From NCBI RefSeq assembly GCF_038502225.1, contig NW_027195555.1, forward strand, positions 15,001 to 79,000: a stretch of DNA of 64,000 nt, read 5' to 3'. Under the pieces are notes generated by a model. That model saw only the letters and a list, made by a program, of their open reading frames with translations, made no database searches and was not told the DNA's origin. This DNA is from Cherax quadricarinatus (Eukaryota; Arthropoda; Malacostraca; Decapoda; Parastacidae). Made by a program: the position numbers and the translations under genes. Positions 1 to 18,005 of the stretch are shown in pieces. How positions within the stretch are numbered: position 1 is the stretch's first letter; each line of letters opens with the position of its first letter.

Positions 1-3628
<3,628 letters not shown>

Positions 3629-3709
<81 letters not shown>
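3629..3709. repeat. (TA)n between head-to-head RTE copies
   Basis: Pure TA tract joining the 5' ends of the minus-strand copy 1 and the plus-strand copy 2. It marks the centre of the inverted arrangement. Confidence 0.95.
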
Positions 3710-6929
<3,220 letters not shown>

Positions 6930-7225
6930 TTTCTGTATGCTATTGTACTTTTCATGTGTGTTACAGTACTGTTTCTTTGTGTTACTATACAGTTCTTCTG
7001 TGTTACATTATACTTTATTGTTTTGTGTTGTTCTCTTGTTATTATGAGTTATTTTCCTTGTGTTATTGTACTGTTCTCCTGTGTTAATATACTATTTTAT
7101 GTGTTAGTGTGCAGTTCTTGCACATTACAGTAGCAATTTTCTTCCGTGTTTCTCTATTTAAGTTACTGTATTGTTATTGCATGTTACTGTAGCGTTTCTC
7201 TGCATTACTTCATTGTTGCTGTATG
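6930..7225 (+). repeat. Decayed 21-bp tandem array
   Basis: Successive words starting TGTGTTA recur at about 21-bp spacing (clear units near 6958, 6979, 7061 and 7082). One unit (TGTGTTACTATACAGTTCTT plus C) matches the reverse-complement monomer of the satellite at 11261-16156 at 18 of 21 positions. The units are much more diverged than those of the large array. No coding potential is inferred. Confidence 0.7.
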
Positions 7226-7858
<633 letters not shown>

Positions 7859-8228
7859 AGGACAGGAGGGTCAGGGGAGACATGATAACGACATATAAAA
7901 TACTGCGTGGAATAGACAAGGTGGACAAAGACAGGATGTTCCAGGGAGGGGACACAGAAACAAGAGGCCACAATTGGAAGTTGAAGACACAAATGAGTCA
8001 GAGAGATAGTAGGAAGTATTTCTTCAGTCATAGAGTTGTAAGGCAGTGGAATAGCCTAGAAAATGACGTAGTGGAGGCAGGAACCATACACAGTTTTAAG
8101 ACGAGGTTTGATAAAGCTCATGGAGCGGGGAGAGAGAGGGCCTAGTAGCAACCGGTGAAGAGGCGGGGCCAGGAGCTAGGACTCGACCCCTGCAACCACA
8201 AATAGGTGAGTACAAATAGGTGAGTACA
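7859..8228 (+). mobile_element. Family A LINE (CR1/L2 group), 3'-end fragment A1
   Basis: Encodes only the last ~85 residues of a CR1/L2-group ORF2 (frame 7882-8145), with the common C-terminal pattern: RGDMI-type start, KYFFSHRVV, WNSL, then FKTRFDKA. A short 3' UTR follows and ends in two copies of a 14-bp unit (AAATAGGTGAGTAC at 8200-8213 and 8214-8227). Terminal tandem repeats are typical of CR1-group LINEs. This 370-bp stretch is identical to 45001-45370. A (CA)n tract lies directly upstream. Confidence 0.85.
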
Positions 8229-8807
8229 GGGATAACAGGGAAGGCACTACAATGGATCAGGGAATACTTGTCAGGAAGACAGCAGCGAGTCATGGTACGT
8301 GGCGAGGTGTCAGAGTGGACACCTGTGACCAGCGGGGTCCCACAGGGGTCAGTCCTAGGACCAGTGCTGTTTCTGGTATTTGTGAACGACATGACGGAAG
8401 GAATAGACTCTGAGGTGTCCCTGTTTACAGATGACGTGAAGTTGATGAGAAAAATTCACTCGATCGAAGACCAGGCAGAACTATAAAGGGATCTGGACAG
8501 GCTGCTGACCTGGTCCAGCAATTGGCTCCTGGAGTCCAATCCCACCAAGTGCAAAGTCATGTAGATTGGGGAAGGGCAAAGAAGACCGCAGACGGAGTAC
8601 AGTCTAGGGGGCCAGAGACTACAAACCTCACTCAAGGAAAAAGACCTTGGGGTGAGTATAACACCAGGCACATCTCCTGAAGCGCACATCAACCAAATAA
8701 CTGCTGCAGCATATGGGCGCCTAGCAAACCTCAGAACAGCATTCCGACATCTTAATAACGAATCATTCAGGACCCTGTACACCGTGTACGTTAGGCCCAT
8801 ATTGGGC
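8229..8807 (+). mobile_element. Family A LINE, internal RT fragment A2
   Basis: Starts directly after the 3' tail of A1 and contains RT from the ITGKALQWI region through [10 protein letters not shown], then the linker to about 8807. The catalytic box reads FTDD instead of FADD, an in-frame stop follows at 8484-8486, and the 3' end is missing. It is therefore dead. The order (3' fragment, then an internal fragment) is not that of one element, so A1 and A2 are separate insertions or a rearrangement. Homology stops inside a 19-nt palindrome (8792-8810). Confidence 0.8.
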
Positions 8808-8932
8808 CTAAAATTCTGAAGTATTCGTGTAGTTTATTACAGCTGCGTCACACACTTCAGGCTTTATCCTGTCTAAGATTCTTATGTTTAAAATACTTGC
8901 TCATTCATTTCTCATACTGACTGGCTAACTCT

Positions 8933-9134
8933 GCTGACAGCAGAGTTAGTTACGTTGACAGCAGATTCATCCAGGCTGACAGCAGAGTCAGCCAGGCTGA
9001 TAGCAGAGTCAACCAGGCTGACAGTAAAGTCAGACAGGCTGACAGCAAAGTCAGTCAGGATGACAGCAAAGTCAGTCAGGCTGATAGCAGAGTTAGCCAG
9101 GCTGACAGCAGATTCGGCCAGGCTGAGAGCTGTG
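8933..9134 (+). repeat. 21-bp minisatellite, about 9.5 copies
   Basis: Diverged units of the form GCTGACAGCAGAGTCAGCCA plus G. Units differ from each other at several positions (CAG/CAA, AGTT/ATTC). Because 21 is divisible by three, an 84-codon frame (8955-9209) stays open with a repeating LTAESAR-like heptad. That frame is a by-product, not evidence of a gene. The unit is unrelated to the 21-bp satellite at 11261. Confidence 0.9.
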
Positions 9135-9892
9135 CCACAGAACTGTGCTCTTCTTGTGGATTGTTATGTAGTTCATACAAGTTTTCTTCTGATGTTTACT
9201 TCTCCGTAACATCTACACATATACATCATTCCAAACAACATACTACGAGCACACATATATACATACATGTGTACACGTTCTTATAAGTATATCTGCATTC
9301 TTTGACACCATTGTTTAAATTAAACATTAATGCATCAGTAGTATAAGAGAATTAGGAAAATTCTTGATTACGTAGTTTCAGTTTTACTAAGAAAATGGAA
9401 TGAGAGTTATAATATTTTGATAAAATTTTTAATGAAAATATGTGAATATGTGAAGAAGTGGCGAACTTGAGAGACTTGTGCTTAAGACAAAGAAGATATT
9501 CTTATAAATCATCTTAATACATATGTGAAAAAGTAACTAACTTGAGACACTTATGGTTAAGACAAAGAAATTCTTATAAATTATCTTATTAAACATTTAG
9601 TATAATTAAAATTAATTATTAAATAATTCTCTCAGTTTTCACATATACACCACTCTAGGATATCAGCTTTATCCAGGGGTTCCAGCATTCTCCCCCACAT
9701 TCTTACCACTGTTCCAGCATTACCATTAATGTCCCTAGATTTAGGCCAACAGTTTTTTAAGTTTTCTCAGAACCAAATGTAACTTGCCATCGTTTTTCCA
9801 TTGCTGATATAACTGCAAACTGGTCACTGATGTAACTGAGAGCTGCTGTGACTGTCTGTCTAGTTTAAGTATATGTCACAGTATGTGAGGAT
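9135..9892. other. No gene seen; contains an ~85-bp tandem duplication
   Basis: AT-rich DNA. Bases 9437-9520 and 9521-9590 are diverged tandem copies (both contain GTGAA, AACTTGAGA.ACTT, TTAAGACAAAGAA and ATTCTTATAAAT words). Nothing else is identifiable. Confidence 0.55.
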
Positions 9893-9957
9893 TCTGGGAT
9901 CTACCTACCTGGAGTCTACTTGGAGGTCGTTTCGAGGTCAACGTCCCCACTCCCCAG
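9893..9957 (+). mobile_element. Possible SINE-like fragment
   Basis: The words ACCTACCTGGAGTCTAC and GGTCAACGTCCCC resemble a dispersed short repeat I associate with decapod genomes. The fragment is short and ends where the CR1 copy B1 begins. The identification is from memory only. Confidence 0.3.
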
Positions 9958-11260
9958 CATCTGTCACTTCTCCGACCACTGCATCAGTCTATTCAAATCA
10001 TCCTGGAGTTCTCTAACGTCCTCGTCAGAATGAATTGGACGGCCTATTTTGGTGTCATCAGTAAATTTGCTTATGTCGCTATTTATTCCCTCATCTATGT
10101 CGTTTATGTAAATTGTGAACAAAAACGGGCCTAACACTGACCCCTGTGGGACGCTTCTTGTGACGTACCCCAGTGCTGATTTCTCCTCATTTATGCAAAC
10201 TCTCTGCTGCCTATTAGTCAACCATGCCTCTACCCAGGAAAAAAATTCTCCTCCTATTCCGTGTGCCTTAAGTTTCCTCAATAGCCTCTGATATGGAATT
10301 CTATCGAACGCCTTACTGAAGTCCATATACACAATATCATATTTAATACCATGATCTACCTCCTCAAATATCTTAGTGAAAAAAGTTAGTAAATTCGTAA
10401 GGCAGGAACTCCCGGATGTAAAATCATGTTGAGATTCATTATTCATTTTATGCCTTTCAAGATGGCTACGAATTGCTTCGGCAATTACTGATTCCATAAA
10501 TTTTCCCACTATGGAGGTAAGGCTTATTGGTCTATAGTTCGAGCCTAAGGACCTGTCACCAGCCTTGTAAATAGGTATTACATTTGCCATTTTCCACTTA
10601 TCTGGCACTATACCAGTTTGTAGTGATATGTTGAAAAGAATAGCCAAAGGTTTGCTGAGTTCCTCTTTACATTCCTTTGAAACCCTTGCAAACAATTCAT
10701 CAGGACCTGCGGACCATGTCACTAGTTACCCCAATAGTGTATTGTTTACTATCGTCCTGTTCTACATAATTTATTATTTCTGGAATTTTCCAAGTATCTT
10801 CCTGAGTAAAAACTGAGAGGAAGTAAGTAATGAATATTTCACACATTTCCTTATCACTGTCAGTGATCTGACCAGAGTTACCCTTAAGTGGGCCTATCTT
10901 GTCCCTAATCTTACTTCTGTATACCTGAAAGAATCCTTTTGGGTTAGTCTTTGAATCCCTTGCGACTTTAGCCTCATAATCCCTTTTTGCGTTTCTTATT
11001 CCTTTTTTTTATTTCTCTCTTTAATTGAATATATTGAGTTTTTTAGCTGCACATCCCATCTTTTGATATGCCTGTATATGCCTCTCTTTTGACCAATGAG
11101 ATTTTCCAATCTATTGTTCATCCGTTTGGGATAATTTTTGTTAGATCTAATTTCCCTACTTGGAACAAAAGTTGTCTGGGCAGCTAGAACTATGCTCTGA
11201 AAAACGTCATATCGGCATCCAACACCACCATCCTGACCCATAGTCAGGTCATCCCAATTC
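9958..11260 (-). pseudogene. CR1 LINE copy B1: RT fragment, both ends missing
   Basis: Same family as the CR1 element at 60181-64000. The frame 9964-10722 holds RT motifs: [17 protein letters not shown] and a mutated FTDD catalytic box. The region upstream on this strand (10722 to 11260) matches the linker between endonuclease and RT, with stops and frameshifts. The 3' end, including the C-terminal part and octamer tail, is absent. The 5' side is cut where the 21-bp satellite starts: the family words continue to TAGTCAGGTCAT, then the satellite begins at 11261. Confidence 0.82.
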
Positions 11261-14200
11261 CCAGTACAGTAACACAGAAGACCAGTACAGTAACACAGAA
11301 GACCAGTACAGTAACACAGAAGACCAGTACAGTAACACAGAAGACCAGTACAGTAACACAGGATACCAGTATAGTAACACAGAAGACCAGTACAGTAACA
11401 CAGAAGACCAGTACAGTAACACAGAAGACCAGTACAGTAACACAGAAGACCAGTACAGTAACACAGAAGACCAGTACAGTAACACAGAAGACCAGTACAG
11501 TAACACAGAAGACCAGTACAGTAACACAGAAGACCAGTACAGTAACACAGAAGACCAGTACAGTAACACAGAAGACCAGTACAGTAACACAGAAGACCAG
11601 TACAGTAACACAGAAGACCAGTACAGTAACACAGAAGACCAGTACAGTAACACAGAAGACCAGTACAGTAACACAGAAGACCAGTACAGTAACACAGAAG
11701 ACCAGTACAGTAACACAGAAGACCAGTACAGTAACACAGAAGACCAGTACAGTAACACAGAAGACCAGTACAGTAACACAGAAGACCAGTACAGTAACAC
11801 AGAAGACCAGTACAGTAACACAGAAGACCAGTACAGTAACACAGAAGACCAGTACAGTAACACAGAAGACCAGTACAGTAACACAGAAGACCAGTACAGT
11901 AACACAGAAGACCAGTACAGTAACACAGAAGACCAGAACAGTAACACAGAAGACCAGTACAGTAACACAGAAGACCAGTACAGTAACACAGAAGACCAGA
12001 ACAGTAACACAGAAGACCAGTACAGTAACACAGAAGACCAGTACAGTAACACAGAAGACCAGTACAGTAACACAGAAGACCAGTACAGTAACACAGAAGA
12101 CCAGAACAGTAACACAGAAGACCAGTACAGTAACACAGAAGACCAGTACAGTAACACAGAAGACCAGTACAGTAACACAGAAGACCAGTACAGTAACACA
12201 GAAGACCAGTACAGTAACACAGAAGACCAGTACAGTAACACAGAAGACCAGTACAGTAACACAGAAGACCAGAACAGTAACACAGAAGACCAGTACAGTA
12301 ACACAGAAGACCAGAACAGTAACACAGAAGACCAGTACAGTAACACAGAAGACCAGTACAGTAACACAGAAGACCAGTACAGTAACACAGAAGACCAGTA
12401 CAGTAACACAGAAGACCAGTACAGTAACACAGAAGACCAGTACAGTAACACAGAAGACCAGACCAGTAACACAGAAGACCAGTACAGTAACACAGAAGAC
12501 CAGTACAGTAACACAGAAGACCAGTACAGTAACACAGAAGACCAGTACAGTAACACAGAAGACCAGTACAGTAACACAGAAGACCAGTACAGTAACACAG
12601 AAGACCAGTACAGTAACACAGAAGACCAAAACAGTAACACAGAAGACCAGTACAGTAACACAGAAGACCAGAACAGTAACACAGAAGACCAGTACAGTAA
12701 CACAGAAGACCAGTACAGTAACACAGAAGACCAGTACAGTAACACAGAAGACCAGTACAGTAACACAGAAGACCAGTACAGTAACACAGAAGACCAGTAC
12801 AGTAACACAGAAGACCAGTACAGTAACACAGAAGACCAGTACAGTAACACAGAAGACCAGTACAGTAACACAGAAGACCAGAACAGTAACACAGAAGACC
12901 AGTACAGTAACACAGAAGACCAGTACAGTAACACAGAAGACCAGTACAGTAACACAGAAGACCAGTACAGTAACACAGAAGACCAGAACAGTAACACAGA
13001 AGACCAGTACAGTAACACAGAAGACCAGTACAGTAACACAGAAGACCAGTACAGTAACACAGAAGACCAGTACAGTAACACAGAAGACCAGTACAGTAAC
13101 ACAGAAGACCAGTACAGTAACACAGAAGACCAGTACAGTAACACAGAAGACCAGTACAGTAACACAGAAGACCAGTACAGTAACACAGAAGACCAGTACA
13201 GTAACACAGAAGACCAGTACAGTAACACAGAAGACCAGTACAGTAACACAGAAGACCAGTACAGTAACACAGAAGACCAGTACAGTAACACAGAAGACCA
13301 GTACAGTAACACAGAAGACCAGTACAGTAACACAGAAGACCAGTACAGTAACACAGAAGACCAGAACAGTAACACAGAAGACCAGTACAGTAACACAGAA
13401 GACCAGTACAGTAACACAGAAGACCAGTACAGTAACACAGAAGACCAGTACAGTAACACAGAAGACCAGTACAGTAACACAGAAGACCAGTACAGTAACA
13501 CAGAAGACCAGTACAGTAACACAGAAGACCAGTACAGTAACACAGAAGACCAGTACAGTAACACAGAAGACCAGTACAGTAACACAGAAGACCAGTACAG
13601 TAACACAGAAGACCAGTACAGTAACACAGAAGACCAGTACAGTAACACAGAAGACCAGTACAGTAACACAGAAGACCAGTACAGTAACACAGAAGACCAG
13701 TACAGTAACACAGAAGACCAGTACAGTAACACAGAAGACCAGTACAGTAACACAGAAGACCAGTACAGTAACACAGAAGACCAGTACAGTAACACAGAAG
13801 ACCAGTACAGTAACACAGAAGACCAGTACAGTAACACAGAAGACCAGTACAGTAACACAGAAGACCAGTACAGTAACACAGAAGACCAGTACAGTAACAC
13901 AGAAGACCAGTACAGTAACACAGAAGACCAGTACAGTAACACAGAAGACCAGTACAGTAACACAGAAGACCAGTACAGTAACACAGAAGACCAGTACAGT
14001 AACACAGAAGACCAGTACAGTAACACAGAAGACCAGTACAGTAACACAGAAGACCAGTACAGTAACACAGAAGACCAGTACAGTAACACAGAAGACCAGT
14101 ACAGTAACACAGAAGACCAGTACAGTAACACAGAAGACCAGTACAGTAACACAGAAGACCAGTACAGTAACACAGAAGACCAGTACAGTAACACAGAAGA

Positions 14201-16156
14201 CCAGTACAGTAACACAGAAGACCAGTACAGTAACACAGAAGACCAGTACAGTAACACAGAAGACCAGTACAGTAACACAGAAGACCAGTACAGTAACACA
14301 GAAGACCAGTACAGTAACACAGAAGACCAGTACAGTAACACAGAAGACCAGTACAGTAACACAGAAGACCAGTACAGTAACACAGAAGACCAGTACAGTA
14401 ACACAGAAGACCAGTACAGTAACACAGAAGACCAGTACAGTAACACAGAAGACCAGTACAGTAACACAGAAGACCAGTACAGTAACACAGAAGACCAGTA
14501 CAGTAACACAGAAGACCAGTACAGTAACACAGAAGACCAGTACAGTAACACAGAAGACCAGTACAGTAACACAGAAGACCAGTACAGTAACACAGAAGAC
14601 CAGTACAGTAACACAGAAGACCAGTACAGTAACACAGAAGACCAGTACAGTAACACAGAAGACCAGTACAGTAACACAGAAGACCAGTACAGTAACACAG
14701 AAGACCAGTACAGTAACACAGAAGACCAGTACAGTAACACAGAAGACCAGTACAGTAACACAGAAGACCAGTACAGTAACACAGAAGACCAGTACAGTAA
14801 CACAGAAGACCAGTACAGTAACACAGAAGACCAGTACAGTAACACAGAAGACCAGTACAGTAACACAGAAGACCAGTACAGTAACACAGAAGACCAGTAC
14901 AGTAACACAGAAGACCAGTACAGTAACACAGAAGACCAGTACAGTAACACAGAAGACCAGTACAGTAACACAGAAGACCAGTACAGTAACACAGAAGACC
15001 AGTACAGTAACACAGAAGACCAGTACAGTAACACAGAAGACCAGTACAGTAACACAGAAGACCAGTACAGTAACACAGAAGACCAGTACAGTAACACAGA
15101 AGACCAGTACAGTAACACAGAAGACCAGTACAGTAACACAGAAGACCAGTACAGTAACACAGAAGACCAGTACAGTAACACAGAAGACCAGTACAGTAAC
15201 ACAGAAGACCAGTACAGTAACACAGAAGACCAGTACAGTAACACAGAAGACCAGTACAGTAACACAGAAGACCAGTACAGTAACACAGAAGACCAGTACA
15301 GTAACACAGAAGACCAGTACAGTAACACAGAAGACCAGTACAGTAACACAGAAGACCAGTACAGTAACACAGAAGACCAGTACAGTAACACAGAAGACCA
15401 GTACAGTAACACAGAAGACCAGTACAGTAACACAGAAGACCAGTACAGTAACACAGAAGACCAGTACAGTAACACAGAAGACCAGTACAGTAACACAGAA
15501 GACCAGTACAGTAACACAGAAGACCAGTACAGTAACACAGAAGACCAGTACAGTAACACAGAAGACCAGTACAGTAACACAGAAGACCAGTACAGTAACA
15601 CAGAAGACCAGTACAGTAACACAGAAGACCAGTACAGTAACACAGAAGACCAGTACAGTAACACAGAAGACCAGTACAGTAACACAGAAGACCAGTACAG
15701 TAACACAGAAGACCAGTACAGTAACACAGAAGACCAGTACAGTAACACAGAAGACCAGTACAGTAACACAGAAGACCAGTACAGTAACACAGAAGACCAG
15801 TACAGTAACACAGAAGACCAGTACAGTAACACAGAAGACCAGTACAGTAACACAGAAGACCAGTACAGTAACACAGAAGACCAGTACAGTAACACAGAAG
15901 ACCAGTACAGTAACACAGAAGACCAGTACACTAACACAGAAGACAAGTATAGTAACACAGAAGACCAGTACACTAACACAGAAGACCAGTACAGTAACAC
16001 AGAAGACCAGTACAGTAACACAGAAGACCAGTACAGTAACACAGAAGACCAGTACAATAACACAGAAGACCAGTACAGTAACACAGAAACCAGTACAGTA
16101 ACACAGAAGACCAGTACAGTAACACAAAAGACCAGTACAGTAACACAGAAGACCAG
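11261..16156 (-). repeat. 21-bp satellite, about 233 copies (4.9 kb)
   Basis: The monomer on the plus strand is ACCAGTACAGTAACACAGAA plus G. Monomers are almost identical. A T-to-A variant (CCAGAACAG) recurs only between about 11930 and 13370, while 13380-15920 is essentially uniform. The right edge (15920-16156) carries several other substitutions. All minus-strand frames stay open (up to 1653 codons, heptad VFCVTVL) simply because the period is a multiple of three and the monomer has no stop. It is not a gene. It is flanked by a CR1 remnant on the left and a hammerhead-bearing repeat on the right. Confidence 0.98.
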
Positions 16157-16246
16157 TTGTCCAACCTTTGGACGAAGACCTACTTCTACTAGTGGATGGT
16201 ACCACTATGACCTCGCCTCCTCTTGCTTCGCCTCACCTGACTACAG

Positions 16247-16254
16247 TATATAAG
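16247..16254 (+). promoter_or_regulatory. TATA-like box in the hammerhead-bearing repeat
   Basis: TATATAAG, about 125 bases upstream of the hammerhead-like core. The minus-strand copy keeps an equivalent motif at 16834-16841. The conserved position suggests a promoter within the repeat, but transcription is not shown. Confidence 0.4.
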
Positions 16255-16373
16255 CCACGTCTACGGCGCTATGCTGTACATTCTACAAGATTGATGGACT
16301 GAACACATCGACTCCAGGCTGAGGGACTGATTACCTCAAACTTCACCTCTCCTTACACCTTTCTACTTTGTAT

Positions 16374-16410
16374 TGGACTGATGAAGCCACTGTGTGGCGA
16401 AACGTTTCCT
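16374..16410 (+). ncRNA. Hammerhead-ribozyme-like motif 1
   Basis: Core CTGATGA (16378-16384), one extra A, then a stem-loop with arms GCCAC/GTGGC and loop TGT (16386-16398), then GAAA (16399-16402) followed by CGTT. The order CUGANGA, helix II, GAAA is that of a hammerhead, with the expected G-C closing pair of helix II. GGA before the core can pair with TCC after it as a short helix I. Helix III would be only ACGT, which is self-complementary and could work between two copies. The deviation is the extra A between CUGAUGA and helix II. Activity is unproven. Confidence 0.55.
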
Positions 16411-16536
16411 CAGTAAGGATTCCCATATGTTGCATAAGTGTCTCAATCTTCATTTTTATAAAGTACTGTAAATGGGAAGTACAATGCCTGCACTTTAAAG
16501 GAGGGTTTGGGATACTGGCAGTTTGGAGGGATGTGT

Positions 16537-16979
16537 AATAGGACGGTATATATATAATTGGGACCCTGATATTATATTCTATATGAAATTTACTATATTA
16601 TTTCAGGTACCTTTTCATATTGTATATTTATATATTTTGATAAATTAGATACATGTGCAACTCTTGGGTATCTTTATAGAGGAAACGTTTCGCCACACAG
16701 TGGCTTCATCAGTCCATACAAAGGAGAATCGTGAAGAGCAGCAGGAGAATGAGGTAATCAGTCCCTCAACCTTGGGTCGATGTGGTCAGTCCATCAATCT
16801 TGAATAGAATACAGCATATGAGCGGAGATGTAGCTTATATACTGTAGGCAGGAGAGGTGCAGCAGTCGTAGGTGGTGTCACATTTGTTCAATGTGGAAGT
16901 AGGTCGTGCCCAAGATACCCAAGAGTTGCACATGTGTCTAATTTATCAACGTGTCGGTTCTCTGAACCATTCATCTACA
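16537..16979 (-). mobile_element. Hammerhead-bearing repeat nested in an RTE tail
   Basis: Minus-strand relative of 16157-16440. It is bounded internally by 38-nt inverted arms, 16637-16674 and 16912-16949, identical at 37 of 38 positions (ACTCTTGGGTATCTT and its complement). The right side continues with GAACCATTCATC, the family's terminal word. The left ~100 bases (16537-16636) are AT-rich and unassigned. The insertion splits the RTE 3' UTR. Confidence 0.6.
16679..16714 (-). ncRNA. Hammerhead-ribozyme-like motif 2
   Basis: Reverse complement of motif 1: GGACTGATGAAGCC, then ACTGTGTGGC, then GAAACGTTTCC. The core and helix II are unchanged from motif 1, while the surrounding repeat has diverged. 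GGA and TCC flank the core as a potential helix I. Confidence 0.55.
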
Positions 16980-17144
16980 ATCTTTATATATGTTTCTAAA
17001 CTGTTGTATCTGGACGCCTCTGCAAAAACAGTGATTATGTATGAGTGAGGTGAAAGCGTTGAATGATGATGAAAGTTTTTTCGTTTTGGGGATTTTCTTT
17101 CTTTTTGGGTCACCCTGCCTCGATGGGTGACGGCCGACTTGTTG

Positions 17145-17146
<2 letters not shown>

Positions 17147-17240
<94 letters not shown>
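17147..17240. repeat. (TA)n microsatellite
   Basis: TA run between the RTE 3' end and the left inverted repeat of the MITE. The last bases read ATATGTAT. Confidence 0.93.
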
Positions 17241-17242
<2 letters not shown>

Positions 17243-17611
17243 CGTGCGTAATAGGTAAAACTGGTCAATCAGCAAGAACTCATTTAAAATTGAGTCCTTT
17301 CTAAAATTTTCTCTTACACGTTTAAAGATATATTTTTTTCGTTAATGGTAATGTAAAAATTTATAATTTTGCACCAAAACAATCTTAGAAAACTTACCTA
17401 ACCTTATTATAACAAGCGCAATTTATTTTAGCCCAACCCAACTAAATATATTAATTTAATACTATACAAACACAGTGAAATATATTTTTTTCGTTAGGTT
17501 CAGAATGATTTTCGCAAAATTATTGCATACACAAATTTTCACTTGTCTTACTTGGCAAGATGAGCGTTGCTATTTAAGCCAAGAGTGCAAGTTTTACATA
17601 TTCGGCACGAC
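17241..17611. mobile_element. MITE, 371 bp with 22-bp terminal inverted repeats
   Basis: The left end GTCGTGCGTAATAGGTAAAA plus CT and the complement of the right end GTCGTGCCGAATATGTAAAA plus CT agree at 19 of 22 positions. The interior is AT-rich and non-coding. Both sides are (TA)n, so a TA target duplication is possible but cannot be proved. The same end occurs at 100-121. The size and lack of an ORF fit a non-autonomous DNA transposon; the superfamily is not assignable. Confidence 0.75.

Positions 17612-18005
<394 letters not shown>

Larger units (their letters stand above)
16157..16440 (+). mobile_element. Hammerhead-bearing repeat, possibly a Penelope-like terminal repeat
   Basis: About 280 bp shared with 16537-16979 (-), 22267-22615 (-) and 22666-22921 (+). 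Shared words in order: TTGTCCAACCTTT, GACGAAGACCTACTT, a TATA-like motif, GATGGACTGAACACATCGAC, GGCTGAGGGACTGATTACCT, a hammerhead-like core, ATTCCCATATGTTGCA and AAGTGTCTCAAT. Penelope-like retroelements are known to carry hammerhead ribozymes in their terminal repeats, and the promoter-like motif upstream fits. No Penelope RT or GIY-YIG ORF is in the window, so the class is inference. Confidence 0.55.
16470..17146 (+). mobile_element. RTE-like LINE 3' UTR fragment, interrupted
   Basis: Bases 16470-16536 and 16980-17146 match consecutive parts of the 3' UTR of RTE copies 1 and 2 (for example GGAAGTACAATGCCTGCAC, then AAACTGTTGTAT, then GGTCACCCTGCCTCG). The interval 16537-16979 is an insertion of another repeat. 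The fragment again ends in GTTGAAATA and (TA)n. No coding sequence remains. Confidence 0.85.

Noticed and set aside
8955..9209. 84-codon heptad frame (LTAESAR) as a coiled-coil peptide
   Set aside because: It is the 21-bp minisatellite read in frame; there is no independent support.
11244..16205. 1653-codon open frame with VFCVTVL heptads, resembling a giant membrane protein
   Set aside because: It is the 21-bp satellite read in frame; all minus-strand frames are similarly open, the period is a multiple of three, and it runs into flanking transposon remnants without gene structure.
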